Source: Artemia franciscana (lineage: Eukaryota > Arthropoda > Branchiopoda > Anostraca > Artemiidae). From it: DNA of 64,000 nt. This document shows, piece after piece, positions 10,691 through 22,639 of the stretch (the first letter of the stretch is position 1; each line of letters opens with the position of its first letter). Location: contig NC_088867.1 of NCBI RefSeq assembly GCF_032884065.1, forward strand, positions 31,574,593 to 31,638,592, written 5' to 3'. Made by a program: the position numbers and the translations under genes. The notes beneath the pieces were generated by a model. It saw only the letters and a list, made by a program, of their open reading frames with translations, searched no databases and was not told the origin of the DNA.

Positions 10691-11940
10691 ATATAATTTT
10701 TTTCAAACAGTTTGTTCTAACAAACTGTAGTAAGGAGCGACCCGGCTCAATAGTGACCAAAACTAAAATAGAATGGAATTTTTATACCAATAGCTACATC
10801 AAAAGAATTGCATTTTAATGCTGATTTTAAAAATATAAGTTTCATCAAGTTTAGTCTTACCCATCAAAAGTTAAAAATTGGAGGGTACCTAGGCCCCCTC
10901 CCACGCTAATTATTTTCCCAAAGTCACCGGATCAAAATTCTGAGGTAGCCATTTTATTCAACGTAGTCAAAAAACCTTATAACTATGTCTTTGGGGACAC
11001 TCCCCCATGGTCCCCGTGGGAGGGGCTGCAAGTTGCAAACTTTGACCTGTGTTTACATATAGTAATGATTATTTGGAAGTGTACAGACGTTTTCAGGGGG
11101 ATTTTTAGATTGGGCAGAGGTTGAGAAGAGGGGGATATGTTGGGAGAAATTTCCTTGGAGGAATTGGTCATGGGGGAAGAAAATTTTCATGAAGGGAGCG
11201 CAGGATTTTCTATCATTATTAAAAAAAAAATGAAAAAATAAATTTGAACAAGTTTTTTCAACTGAAAGTAAGGAGAAGGATTAAAACTTAAAACGAACAG
11301 AAATTATTACGCATACTATAGGATGACCTCCTCCTAATACCGCGCTCTTTACGCTAAAATATTTTTAGTAATTTCAACTATTTATTCTACGGCCTTTGTG
11401 ATTCAGGGGGTCATTCTTAAGAAATTGGGACAAAATTTAAGCTTTTGTGCAAAGAGCGATGTACTGACGAGGGGGTGAACACCCTCATATACGTAAAAAA
11501 AAACATGAGAATACAGTAGTTCGTTACGTAAGCTAATTTGTAAGTTACGTATATCTTTTATTAATAAAAACATTCGTAAAATATTAAAAGTTCTAGTTGC
11601 CTTTTTAAGTAACCAAAAAATCGGAGGGCAACTAGGCCTCCTCCTCCGCTCCTTTTTTCTCAAATCATTCGATCAAAACTATGAGAAAATTATTTAGCCA
11701 AAAAAAATTTATATGCATATTTTGTTTTAATTATTCATCTGCGGAGAGCGAAAATCAAAACATGCATTGATTCAAAAACGTTCAGAAATTAAATAAAAAA
11801 AAAGTTTTTTTAACGGAAAGTAAGGAGGGGCATTAAAGCTTAAAACGAACAGAAATTACTTACAAAGTAATTTCTGTTCGTTTTAAGTTTTAATGCCGCT
11901 CCTTACTTTCCGTTAAAAAAACTTTTTTTATTTATTTAAT
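10690..11940 (+). mobile_element. R1 foldback-like repeat, copy 1
   Basis: Starts TTCAAACAGTTTGTTCTAAC, continues ACTGTAGTAAGGAGCGACCC, and ends in the inverted repeat at 11795-11935. It contains the family's conserved blocks (CCATCAAAAGTTA, CCTAGGCCCCCTCCCACGC, TATGTCTTTGGGGAC, GTTACGTAAGCTAATTTGTA). No protein coding is visible. The family occurs about a dozen times in this window, in both orientations. Confidence 0.65.
11795..11935. repeat. Near-perfect inverted repeat at the inner end of R1 copy 1
   Basis: The left arm (AACGGAAAGTAAGGAGGGGC... to AGAAATTACTT) is mirrored by the right arm (AAGTAATTTCTGTTCG... to CTTACTTTCCGTT). Arms are about 65 bases with almost no loop. Confidence 0.85.
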
Positions 11941-12412
11941 TCAGTAAAGCGCCAATGATGCAGTAGGCTTTAGACTTCTACAGTGAGAGAAGGAGGCAAA
12001 TTCCAAACTCGTGTTTGTAGTGATTTTTGTTCGTTTCAAGTTTGATTTACATATTCAATTTAGGTTTCACTCGTTTTTACATTCATTTGTTCATTTATAT
12101 TAATACGTAGCGCATGTTAGTTTGTTGTGATTGTTTATTTAATTTCTGTTCGTTTTAAGTTTTAATGCCGCTCCTTACTTTCCGTTAAAAAAACTTTTTT
12201 TATTTATTTAATTCAGTAAAGCGCCAATGATGCAGTAGGTTTTAGACTTCTACAGTGAGAGAAGGAGGCAAATTCCAAACTCGTGTTTATAGTGATTTTT
12301 GTTCGTTTCAAGTTTGATTTACATATTCAATTTAGGTTTCACTCGTTTTTACATTCATTTGTTCATTTATATTAATACGTAGCGCATGTTAGTTTGTTGT
12401 GATTGTCTATTT
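11869..12412 (+). repeat. Tandem duplication of a 272-bp unit
   Basis: AATTTCTGTTCGTTTTAAGT starts at 11869 and 12141, with a third partial start at 12413. Only about three differences separate the two full units, so the duplication is recent. The right arm of the R1 hairpin opens each unit. Confidence 0.9.
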
Positions 12413-12985
12413 AATTTCTGTTCGTTTTCGGGTTTCATTTATACTTCAATAGCTAATTATTTTTGTTCATTTTACGCTTGATTTGCATATTCAATTTAAG
12501 CATCACTCGTTTTAAGATTTATTTATTCATACATATTAGCACCTGTTGTATGTTGTTTTTTTTTAACTATGATTATTAATGTAATTTCTGTTCGTTTTGG
12601 GTTTCATTTATTTTTAAAAGTGATATCTGGTTGTTTTGAGTTAGAGTTATTTTAGGTTTCTATTTCTTCTGATCTAAAGTTTAATCTGGAATTTGCTTTT
12701 CATTGAAAAATATCTTTTTCGGAAATTATATTTTTCATTTAATTTCTCTTCGTTTTTAATTGCCAAAGTTTCAAGTTTTTCAAAATTTCCTATTTCAAAA
12801 TAGTTATTTTCAATGTTGTAACAAGTACAAAAGAAAATATTTGTAACATAGTTCGTTTAGTAAAGCGCCAAATGCGCGGTAGACTTTTTGCTTTTACCGT
12901 AAAGGGATATGGGTAGTAGCCAAAATCTTGTTTGTTGTGAAAACTATAGGTATTTTGAACAATCTTGGAAAAAGCTAATAAAACC
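12413..12985 (+). repeat. Diverged continuation of the 272-bp repeat and R3
   Basis: Degenerate 'AATTTCTGTTCGTTTT' starts recur near 12413 and 12581, followed from 12780 by a second R3 copy. No gene is seen. Confidence 0.45.
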
Positions 12986-14280
12986 AAAATGAATTCCCAT
13001 GATTTTTGGAATTACATATCATTAGTAAGTTGCTCTTTTGGTAGGTGGGGGGGGCATGAAGGAGGGGAGGGCCAAGGGTCAATTCCTATGACTCTTTGAA
13101 TGAAATTCGTTAATATGTTGTTTTTTGGGGGGTGAGCGATCGGCAATGGAGGGAGGGCCAGGGGCTTATTTACATTTATTCCAGAAATCAGCCCCTCCCT
13201 TCAAAAAATATTAACGATAGAATATTCCAAAAATATATGTTATGACCCTGGCCCTCCATCCATGGCCCAACCTTCCCTTCTCCCTCTCCAGTAAAAAAAC
13301 GTATTAACAATTGTTTATTCCAAAAATCATTGGAGCTGACCTTCAGTCCCCCCTCCATGGCGCTATCTCTATCCAAAAAACATCTTATCCAACGATATAT
13401 CATCCCAAAATCATACGAGCTGACCCCCGGCCTTCCTTCCATAGCTGGACTTCCCCTCTAAAAAAATAACACTCATTACCGATATTTTATTCCAAAAATC
13501 GTGAGAACTGACCCTTGGCTCTCCCTACATGGCCCGACCCTGACCCCACCCCCCAAAACAACTTATTACGGATTTTTATCAAAAAAATCATGGGAGCTGA
13601 CACCTGGTCTTCCCTACATGACCCGACCCCCTCCGAAGAAAACAATTTTTAGCGATATTTTATTCCAAAAATAATGGAAGGTGACTCGTACCCCCCGCCC
13701 CCAACAAAAAATGCAGTAAGACATTTAATATAAATATTATGGAAGCTGACTATGATTTATCATTGATAAGTTTATTTGGTGTGGAGGAGGAGGAAAGGGT
13801 CATGGAGGGCCAGGTGTGAGTTCCCATAAATTTTGGAATAAAATATTGTCAGTAAGTTTTTTTGGGGGGGAGAGATTGGGCCATGGAGCGAGGGCCAGGG
13901 GTCAGCTCTTAGGATTTATGGGATAAAATATCATTGATTAACTTGTTTTTGGAGGAGGTTGGGCCATGGAAGGAGGACCAGGGATAAGCTCACATGCTCT
14001 GTAATTGATAAGTTTTAGGAGCGAGGGGGATCGGGCCATGGAGGGACAGGTCATCTTCCATAAGTATCGGAATAAAATGTCGTTAATAATTTTTTTTAGC
14101 GGGGGTGGGGTCGACAATAAGGGGCTGGGGTCGGGAAATGGAGGGCCAGGGATGAGTTCCCATAAAATTTGGAATTAAAATCGTCAATAATATTTTTTAG
14201 GGGAGAGAGCATGGAGGAAGGGCCTGGAATCATCTCTCATGATTTTTTAAATCAAATATCGTCGATAAGTTGTTTTTCTG
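12985..14280. repeat. ~80-95-bp minisatellite with two orientation switches
   Basis: The unit contains GGGCCATGGAGGGAGGGCCAG, a TTCCCATGATTTTTGGAATA-like block and a TATCGTTAATAAGTT block. It reads plus at 12985-13190, minus at 13190-13745 (GGCCCTCCATCCATGGCCC) and plus again at 13745-14280. Open frames here are fortuitous. 14281-14463 is unrecognised spacer. Confidence 0.75.
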
Positions 14281-15191
14281 TAGATGAGTGTTTATTTCAA
14301 GAGGTGAGACACTGGTTCGTTAGAATGCCCATGTTTTGCACTTTTTCTTGTTTGTGTATTAACTACATGTTTTGGGGAGTTCTGATTAACTTGCAGCCAG
14401 AGACACCAAAAGGGGGGAGAAGAAATAACCCGTAGATTTTGTATAATACATTTTATATATTTACTAGCTGTTGGGGTGGCGCTTGGCGCCACCCCAACAC
14501 CTAGTTGGTGGGGCGCTTCGCGCCCCCCCCCCAAGCCCCCCCGCGCGCGTAAGTCGTTACGCGCCATATTAGTTACGCGCCATTGTAGCTGTGTCCCTGT
14601 GTCCCACCTGTGAATAGAGATAGATATAAATATATATTTTTAACTATGTAAAACATGCGAATATACAACATTCTTCGCTGTCCCATTGTCTGTGCATATA
14701 AATAGCATTTATATTCCCTGTGTCCCGGTCGTCATTTGTGTCCTGGTGTCCCAGTTTGTAATTTCTCTTTGAGCGTCCCGGTCGTCATTTATATTCCCTG
14801 TGTCCCAGTGTCCCGGTCGTCATTTGTGTCCCGGTGTCCCGGTCTGTAATTTCTATTCAAACAATCCCTGCGTCTCAGTCGTCAATTATATATCCCGCCT
14901 GTGCCCCCGGCGTCCCCGTTGTAGTTGTGTCCCTGTGTCCCGGTCGTCATTTATATTCCCGGTCGTGATTTGTGTCCGGGTGTCCCAGTCTGTAATTTTT
15001 CTTTGAGGTTCCGGGTCGTCATTTATATTCCCTCTGTGTCGGTCGTCATTTGTGTCCCGGTCTGTAATTTATCTTTGAGTGTTTTTTCTTTTTAGTTTTT
15101 TTTAGTTTTTTATATTTTTTCAGTTTTTTTTTTCTTCTTTATTTTTCAGCGTCACTATGAAGTACATATCGCCGAACCTTTGTTTTTTAAC

Positions 15192-15647
15192 TTAAATCTG
15201 GTAGGCATTGATGACCTTATCCAAGTCAAAATCCCAAACCCAATCATCATCGCTATCATTTTCAGTTTTGATATGTTTTGACTCTCGCTTTCCAGGTGGA
15301 TTTTCATCTAACTGCGCGGTTTTGCGTTCTTTAGCCGCAAGCCTGTTTTCTTGCTGTTCTTGTGATTCCTCGGCACGCTTTCTTTTCTTACTTTCTCTAT
15401 CAGCTGCAAGCCTGTTTTCTTGCTGTTCTTGTGATTCCTCGGCACGCTTTCTTTTCTTACTTTCTCTATCAGCAGCAAGTTTTTTGGCATAGACTCTTTG
15501 AGCAGCTTCCTCGGCTGTTGCCATTGTAGGTTCTTCAGTCATTTTACAATTAAACATTTTTCCGTGAACGCATGTCTTAAATATCTTTAATGACGTCACC
15601 GTCATAGCAAAAATGACGACAACTAACTTCATGACGTCAGTCGACAC
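15192..15647 (-). CDS. Short Helitron-borne ORF, longer variant with a duplicated unit
   Basis: Homologue of the ORF at 5165-5551, on the opposite strand. The open frame is 151 residues; starting at the likelier Met (base 15542, MTEEPTMATAEEAAQ) gives 116. The 23-residue block LAADRESKKRKRAEESQEQ... occurs twice in perfect tandem (69 bp), against once in the other copy. The acidic tail NDSDDDWVWDFDLDKV and the terminal AYQI are unchanged. The composition (Lys/Arg/Glu/Gln-rich, no hydrophobic segment) suggests a soluble helical protein. No homologue or function is recognised. It may be the N-terminal piece of a Helitron protein or a separate accessory ORF. Confidence 0.45.
   Translation of the reverse strand: MSTDVMKLVVVIFAMTVTSLKIFKTCVHGKMFNCKMTEEPTMATAEEAAQRVYAKKLAADRESKKRKRAEESQEQQENRLAADRESKKRKRAEESQEQQENRLAAKERKTAQLDENPPGKRESKHIKTENDSDDDWVWDFDLDKVINAYQI
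15591..15639. promoter_or_regulatory. Two TGACGTCA palindromes near the 5' end of Helitron E
   Basis: Exact octamers lie at 15591-15598 and 15632-15639, upstream of the likelier start of the ORF. Confidence 0.4.
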
Positions 15648-15712
15648 AGAAAAATGACATCACCTGACAGACAGACGCACAGACAGACAACTTATTTTTA
15701 TATATATATAGA

Positions 15713-16068
15713 TTGGAAAGCATCGAAGAAAAATTTGATTATCCCTCCCCCTAGATTTGTGAAAATACTTTTTTAATTTTCAAAAAAAAGAAAAAAATAT
15801 GTCTCCTCCCTACATTTTCGTCGGTTAGTGGGGCCTTAAAGAAGAAATCTCTATGCGCGCACCTATTAGTTTCGATCTACTAGCATGATCTAAACGTGGT
15901 AAAAATTTTCGAATATTAAAAATTTTATAGATAAATTGAATAGCCTTTTATGTCTAAAGAACCTACCAGTTCAATAGAATTCTTTATAGCCGTGATTACT
16001 TTCCTAGCTCTGAGCATAACCTGAACAATTGGTTCTACCAAATGGAAACCATCTCTTCGGGCTCCTTT
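15713..16068. other. Spacer, nothing recognised
   Basis: AT-rich unique-looking sequence between Helitron E and the next R1 copy. Confidence 0.4.
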
Positions 16069-17765
16069 TTTTCAAACAGTTCGTGGTAACGAACTGTAGT
16101 AAAGAGCGACCCGGCTCAATAGTAAACATAACTCTAAATACCGGAATTTTGATGCTAAAATATATATCAAAAGAATCGGATTTTCATGCTGATTTTAAAT
16201 ATATAAGTTTCATCAAATTTGGTCTTTGTCATCAAAAGTTACGAGCCTGAGAAAATTTGTCTTACTTTAGAAAATAGGGGAAAAAGTCACTAAAAGTCAC
16301 AGAATCTTAACGAAAATCACACCATCGCATTCAGCGTATCAGAGAACCCTATAGCAAAATTTCGCATTTTTTGCCAGAAGACAAATCACGGGTGCGTGTT
16401 TATTTGTTTTTTTTTTTTTTCTTTTCCCCAGGGGTCATCGTATCGACCAAGCGGTCCTAGAATGTTGCAAGAGGGCTCATTCTAACGGAAATGAAAAGTT
16501 CTAGTGCCCTTTTTAAGTGACCAAAAAAATTGGAGGGCACCTAGCCCCCCTCCCACGCTCATTTTTTCTCCAAAGTCAACTGATCAAAATTTTGAGATAG
16601 CCATTTTGTTCCACATAGTCAAAAACCATAATAACTATGTCTTTGGGAATGACTTACTCCCCCACAGTCCCTGGGGGAGGGGCTGCAAGTTACAAACTTC
16701 GACCAGTGTTTACATATAATACTGGTTATTGGGAAGTGTACAGTCGTTTTCAGGGGATTTTTTGGTTTTGGGGGTGGGGTTGAGGGGAGGTGGCTATGTG
16801 GGTGGAGCTTTCCTTGGAGAAATATGTCATGAGGGAAGAAAAATTCAATGAAAAGGGCGCAGGATTTTCTGAAATTACTATAAAAAAAAAAAACAATGAA
16901 AAAATAAACATGGAAAAGTTTTTTCAATTGAAAGTAAGGAGTAGCATTGAAACTTAAAACGAACAGAGATTATTACGCATGTGAGGGGTTCTAAAATTAC
17001 TTTAGCATAAAGAGCGAGGTATTTAGGAGGAGATAAATACCTCGCTCTTTATGCTATAGTATTTTTAGTAATTTCAACTATTTATTCTACGGTCTTTCTG
17101 ATTCAGGGGTCATTCTTAAAGAATCGGCACAAAACTTACGATTTTTACTGTAAAGAGCGAGGTATTAACGAGGGTACAAACCCCCTCATCAAGGTTGTTA
17201 CGTAAGTTAATTCTTAAGTTACGTATAGTCTTTACTAATAAAAAAAATTCGTTAAAAATTAAAATTTATAGTTGCCTTTTTGTGTAACCGAAAAATTGCA
17301 TGGCAACTAGGCTTCCTTCCCCATCCCTTATTTCTCAAAATCGCCTGATCAGAACTAAGCGAAAGCCATTTAGCCAAAAAAGGAATTAAAATGTAAATTT
17401 CATTTTAATAATTTATGTGTGGAGAGCCAAAATCAAATATGCATTAATTCAAAAACGTTCAGAAATTACGTAAAAAAACTAGTTTTTCTAACTGAAAGTA
17501 AGGAGCGACATTAAAACTTAAAACGAACAGAAATTACTCCGTATATGAAATGGGTTGTCCCCTCCGCAATCCTTCGCTCTTTACGCTAAAGTTTGACTCT
17601 TTACCACAATTCTGCTTTTTAAAACAATTAAAAGCTTTAGCATAAAGAGTGAGGGATTGCGGAGGGGACAACCCATTTCATATACGGAGTAATTTCGTTT
17701 TAAGTTCGTTTTAAGTTTTAATGTCGCTCCTTACTTTCAGTTAGAAAAACTAGTTTTTTTTATGT
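16069..17765 (+). mobile_element. R1 foldback-like element, near full-length copy 2 (~1.7 kb)
   Basis: It opens with the palindrome ACAGTTCGTggtaACGAACTGT (16076-16097) and AAAGAGCGACCCGGCTCAAT. It passes through all family blocks and closes with a long inverted repeat (17473-17760) whose outer arms are AACTGAAAGTAAGGAGCGAC and its complement. No transposase frame is visible, so it is non-autonomous or of unknown mechanism. Confidence 0.7.
17473..17760. repeat. Long inverted repeat closing R1 copy 2
   Basis: Arms of about 125 bases (17473-17600 and 17635-17760) include the GGGTTGTCCCCTCCGCAATC block and its complement. The loop is about 35 bases. Confidence 0.85.
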
Positions 17766-19074
17766 AATAATCTTCTGAATTTTATTCATGATTAAAGCTT
17801 AACAGAATGAATTTTATTATCTATGTCATTACTAACCTTAAACTATTTACCGAGGTAACTATACAAAAATATAAAGTAGTTGTCTTTTGATTTTTGACTT
17901 GTGTTCTTTGAATCTTTCCGCAGACAAACAAGCTTTTCAAAGTGAGTCACGCAAACCTATTCCCAAGCATTTAGGGAACGTAAATTGCTCCCTTGAGAGG
18001 TTCGAGGCCTCATTATTATTATTATTATTTTTAATTACTAAAGCAAGAACTGGAGGCTCTTCTATGCAGCTATAACTAGGAGTTACCTTTACACCTACAA
18101 ACGACAGGTCTTCTAATCTCCCAAATACTTCTCTTCGGAAATGACCTTAATGAAAACATCCCTTTTAAAATGTCCCTACTAATGTAACAGGAACTTATTA
18201 AGACCCAAAATGTGTGAAAGTGGAAAAACTGTGTAGAGATAAACCATAGAAGAAAAAAACAATCACCGTTAAAGACATTGTAAGCTTATGAAAAGGTTCA
18301 AATTTTAAACTAGTAGATAGATATAGGTTCTAATTTAACAAGGCAAGCCTATCCTCTGTACCCAGAAATTCACAACTAAAGGAAATATTATAATTACTCA
18401 TTGTGAAATTCATTATTAAATACTTGTAAAAATACCATCAAAGTCTTACTTTTGCTATTTCTTTCTGTTAAATGTCTGAATCCTAATGAGTTACTAGATC
18501 ACCTTACTTCTCTGTGAAACAAGATATTCGAAACACCTAGAAATCATGCGTGAAATATATCGAAATAAAAGAAGCTCTGGAATCCTGGCACTTGTAGCAA
18601 TAGCAGCTTAAATTCTGAAGGAATAAGCCAGTCAAGGGGAATGTCGTACAAAATGTGAGGGAATAGTTAAGATGAGAGAAATAATTAACTTTTTCAAACT
18701 CTGGATCTGCTGTCGAATAAGAGTGCTCTAAAATTAAGAAAAATCAACAGACAGATCTGAAGTTTATTTCCAATAATTGTTTATTTCAATGAATTGGAGA
18801 GCTTGTGCTCATACTGAAAGTAAACAAAACCATCTAAGAAGTACTTAAGCACTTAAGCTTTTAATGTTAAAGAAGATTAAATTTTTAATGTAAGGTCAAT
18901 TTTGTTTTCATGTAAAGCCAGGTCATCGCTCCTTGAATAAATCACATGGACGTACTGCATCAGTTATAATCTAATAGTAATATTAGTAGCAAAATAAAAT
19001 CTTAGCCAACCGACCTCAAATCAATTAACGTGGAGGGGGTTAAACATCATCTTAATCTATTTGCTGAAATTTTG
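17766..19074. other. Unique-looking AT-rich sequence, no gene recognised
   Basis: Only a short (ATT)n run at 18014-18030 stands out. Open frames are short and without recognisable motifs. Confidence 0.4.
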
Positions 19075-19330
19075 TCAAACAGTTCATGATAAAGAGCTGG
19101 ACATGAGGAGTAAACTCGTGTTAAAAGTAACCGATATTCCGAAAGAAGTAGCATTGAAATAGATTTTACATTTTTTCCGAGAAGAATGATCACGGAGTTT
19201 TTTTATTTGTTTGTTTGTTAATTACTCGTAAGTAAATTCATCGAACCAACAGTTCTAGGATGTAAGCAGGGGTATCTTTGGAACAAAATTTAAAGTTCTG
19301 GTGCTCTTTTCAAGTATCAAAAATATTGTA
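19075..19330 (+). repeat. R1 degraded fragment
   Basis: TTGTCAAACAGTTCATGATAA, then AACCGATATTCCG and the later GATCACGGAGTTTTTTTATT block are recognisable R1 pieces with large gaps. Confidence 0.5.
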
Positions 19331-20235
19331 CTATCGAGAACTTTTTGTTTCCCGCCATTTTGTGCAACTAAAGAATAACTATGTCTCAAAGAATGAGAAA
19401 AAGCTATCAATTGAAAATTTTGAAAGAGCCAATCGATTTAGAATTATCAAAAAAATGTATAAGTTATTAATGCTTTTAATTTCAGAGGTAGCACAACTGT
19501 GCAAGGCTACATTCGCTGCTAATTATGCACGCAATCTACAAAAATAAACAGTTATAACAGGCATTTAAAGCTTCAAGTTTCGGAGTAAATTGGTTAAAGG
19601 TTTTATCAAATTAGGTATGATGGTGTGTAATTGTTCAGAAGCTATTATTGAGGAGTGTTGATAGATCTTTCCCGTGGTGGGATAAGGAGTGTGACTGAAG
19701 CCTAAGAGGTGTATTTTTGTGCCCAAATTTTCTAATTCTCCGGGAATGTTCAAATAAATCGACAACATTAAATTGAATTAACTCTAACAGTTAATTGAAT
19801 CTTTGAATTAGAATCAAATTGTTGTGGTCATCAAGCCACGGCTAATTGTAGAAAAAGCCAAGACAGATAGTCCAATTGAGAGAGAGGCAATTCTAGCATT
19901 AACCCCCCTTGTTAGGGATTTTATAAAAATGAAGTTTATTAAGAATTTATTAAAGGGTTTATTAAGGGTCTTAAGTCAAAAATAATCTCCAGCCTTTATT
20001 CATTTGCGGGAATATTTTAGATTAAGCCTTTAATATAATTTACCCCTGGGTGACAGCTCTCCACTTGTGGCAATTTTTTTTTGTGCATGTACAAGAAGAG
20101 ATCAAATGATTATGATCAACCAAGCAAATAGCGTAGATGTGTGGGAAGAGTATTTTGAGCGTCGTCAACGAATTTTCAGGAGAGGGTTGTCAAGTACTTG
20201 ATTTTTATCGGAATTTAAACCGGAATATTTCAGAC
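19331..20235. other. Spacer, nothing recognised
   Basis: No repeat family, exon signal or RNA gene recognised. Confidence 0.35.
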
Positions 20236-20239
20236 AATG

Positions 20240-20540
20240 TCAGCCTTTTGTTGATATCATGGTGTCGCCGTAGGTTCGATACAACCACCTTGGGAAAAAT
20301 AAAAATTCTTACTTAAAGTCGTGACCTTATTAAATCGTTATAGTGGCCAGAAATGTCAATATGCCAGTTAAGAAAAAAAAACAGAAAAACTATGCATCTG
20401 ATATCCATGCCGGGCCTCGGCACTCGGCATGTGGCAGGCTTGTATATACTGATTCTCGTGGAATATAACACCTTCCAAATGAGTCACCTTTGTTTGCTAC
20501 TCTTTCCTCGGGAGGTAAAGTTAACCGACAGATAACTTGA
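20240..20540 (+). repeat. R4 dispersed ~240-bp repeat, single copy
   Basis: The blocks CCTTTTGTTGATATCATGG, GTAGGTTCGATACAACCACC, AGAAATGTCAATATGCCAGT, GGCACTCGGCATG and TGTATATACTGATTCTCGT recur in the same order at 26392-26930. GGTTCGATACAACC resembles a pol III B box, but no convincing A box is seen. Confidence 0.65.
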
Positions 20541-20649
20541 ACTGAGCTACGTGTTTGGTTTTGAATTACATGCTCTGTCAAGGACAACAGCGCAGGGTTC
20601 TCGGTTCACTTGCAATAACGCCAACATTACTACCTTTCTTCCATGCCCG

Positions 20650-21479
20650 GTACTTTGACCAATCTTGGACGGCCAAACATTTCCTTAATTAGAGAGGATC
20701 CATGAATTTCTCGAGGAGAACTCATCAATTTTTCTATTCGTCTAGAAAACATAAAAAAAACTGTCTGGGGTATTGGCCGAGTCTTGTTCTCCTCTGAACC
20801 TTAATTAAATAGTTTATTTATAAAAAGACGCAAAAATATTCTCAACGGAAAAGAGAAAAAGAAGGAATGAGCTTAAAAGAGAACGATAAATCATGAAAAA
20901 AGACACTTCTCTGACACGATATTGGGGTCAGAGGCCCCACAACCTTTATGTAATGGCCAGCCAAACAGTTTTTAAATTTCCAGGGAGAGTCTTGCAAACC
21001 CAAATCCAGAGGACAAATCAACTGAATCTGTGCCAAACATAGCTCTGAGCTATCGATGATGTTTGGGGTTAGACTGGAAGGGAATGCAAAAATTAATTAA
21101 GCGGAGTTCCTCTGATGAGAATGAAGAATATTATTGTTTTCGTAGCTAGCTTAGAAAAAAAAACTTTGCACCAATCCAATCAATTACTATGCACGATTTT
21201 TTTTTTGGGGGGGGGGACTAAATAAGAAGTTGAGAGACACTTGTGCCGAATCCAAGCCCATTACGGGTACCACCTCCATGTTGAAGATGCAGTAATGAGG
21301 TGCGTTAGTAGGTGGCACTGTCCCCTGTCTAATGATACATGGCAATGGATGTATAGGTTTGGTTTGGCTAACCACTCGGCAAAGCTTTTTTTTACGTGGT
21401 TATGATTGACAATAATAAAAAGCCTTGGACCAAACAGCACTTTTGTAGACGACCTGTAGCACGTCCACCAACCATCCAA
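20650..21479. other. Spacer, nothing recognised
   Basis: It includes a homopolymer stretch near 21198-21220. No supported gene. Confidence 0.35.
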
Positions 21480-22330
21480 GTGGACGTGTTTATGGTAGCC
21501 AACTGCAATGTACGTGGTCTTAGATGTAAGATATGTTCCTATATTTAGTGGACCCAGTCAAACCATCGATCATTTGTATCACTGATACCAATTTCAACCA
21601 TGGAATATAGAGATAAAATACTGATAAAGAGTACTAAAAAGTGCTAAGAAATACTGATAAAGAGTGGTTGGATTTGTATGGTCTATCTCTTTCATACGGA
21701 CCGGAACAACTCGTCAGTTTTCACGCGTATCAAGGCCCAAACAGATCATCCCGTCTTGACCCCTTCCTTACAGATCATCCTGGCTCCTTTAAGGTAGACA
21801 GTCATGTTTTCAAAACTGACCACGTTGCCGTCATTACAAATGGAAACCTTCATATTTCACCTTCAATAGAGCGTGAGCAAACAATCTGGTAGTACAAAAG
21901 AGGTGATTGGGACGGTTTGAGAAACACTCTCTGTTCTCAGAGTAGAGAGCCTTCCTTCTTAAAGGCCCAGAGAAAGCTGCAGAGAAGTAATAAAAATATA
22001 CCTTTTCAGAGCAGATCCAGGTGTCAGGTCAGAGCAGGCAGTAAAGATAAACATTGGTTCGACTACAAGTGTAAGAAGTGACCAGTTTTCAACTTGCTTC
22101 GTCAAAGAGTTGGTGCAGAATTGTAAAAGAAGCTTTACCGTAGTCCAAGGGAGCTTCAATTTTTACTCTACAGATTAATGGGACTGTGGTACAAGATTCA
22201 AAAACAAAGGTTAAAGCTCTTAATAAGGCTTTTGCTAAATTCTCGAATCTGGAGGACGACGGTAGAGCACGTCAAATGGTTCTTCGACCGAACCAATACT
22301 GTCCTGAATCGTGCACAGCGGTAGCTAACA
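21480..22330 (+). pseudogene. Decayed LINE fragment (endonuclease C-terminus and linker)
   Basis: Pieces in several frames read VANCNVRGLR (start of an AP-endonuclease domain), then in the open frame 21641-21892 RSSRLDPFLTDHPGSFKVDS, FKTDHVAVIT and IEREQTIW. Next comes GDWDGLRNTL, and further on KHWFDYKCKK (usually WFD-x-C in LINE linkers). The pattern of SRLDLFLT, an SDH-like TDH, then WWN-like linker blocks is that of an I/Jockey-type LINE between endonuclease and RT. Several frameshifts and stops are present and no RT domain follows. Confidence 0.6.
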
Positions 22331-22639
22331 AACTATAAGAGACGATCACGTCCAATACTAAGAAATAAAATAACCCGTAACTCCTAAAAATAGAGTCAGA
22401 CCAAAAAAAGAAGTACACTGTTAGAACCGCCCTGTCCAGTACCCCTATATAGGAAACTAACTGGCCCTTGGCTTGAATAACGAGGAAAATTCATTGGTTT
22501 GAAAAACAAGAAAAGTGGCTCCAAGGACGATATTCTGCATAAACGACATCTTTTATTTTTTCCACTTTTATTTGGTTGCAGCTATTGGGGCACTGGAAAA
22601 TCATAGAGAGCAGTTTGATGGCTCGTTTGAAAGGAAATT

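Larger units (their letters stand above)
14464..15712 (-). mobile_element. Helitron E, complete non-autonomous copy (1249 bp)
   Basis: On the minus strand it starts A|TC at 15712 (TCTATATATATATAAAAATA) and ends CTAG|T at 14464. The 3' hairpin (14469-14499) is perfect, with 14-bp arms TGTTGGGGTGGCGC and a 3-base loop. It carries the short charged ORF, the TCCCGGTCGTCATTT minisatellite (14705-15090), two TGACGTCA palindromes and only the last residues of the helicase tail (14640-14707). Both ends and the A/T target are intact. Confidence 0.9.

Noticed and set aside
20265-20290. R4 as a tRNA-derived SINE
   Set aside because: GGTTCGATACAACC resembles a B box, but no A box lies at the right distance upstream and there is no poly-A tail.
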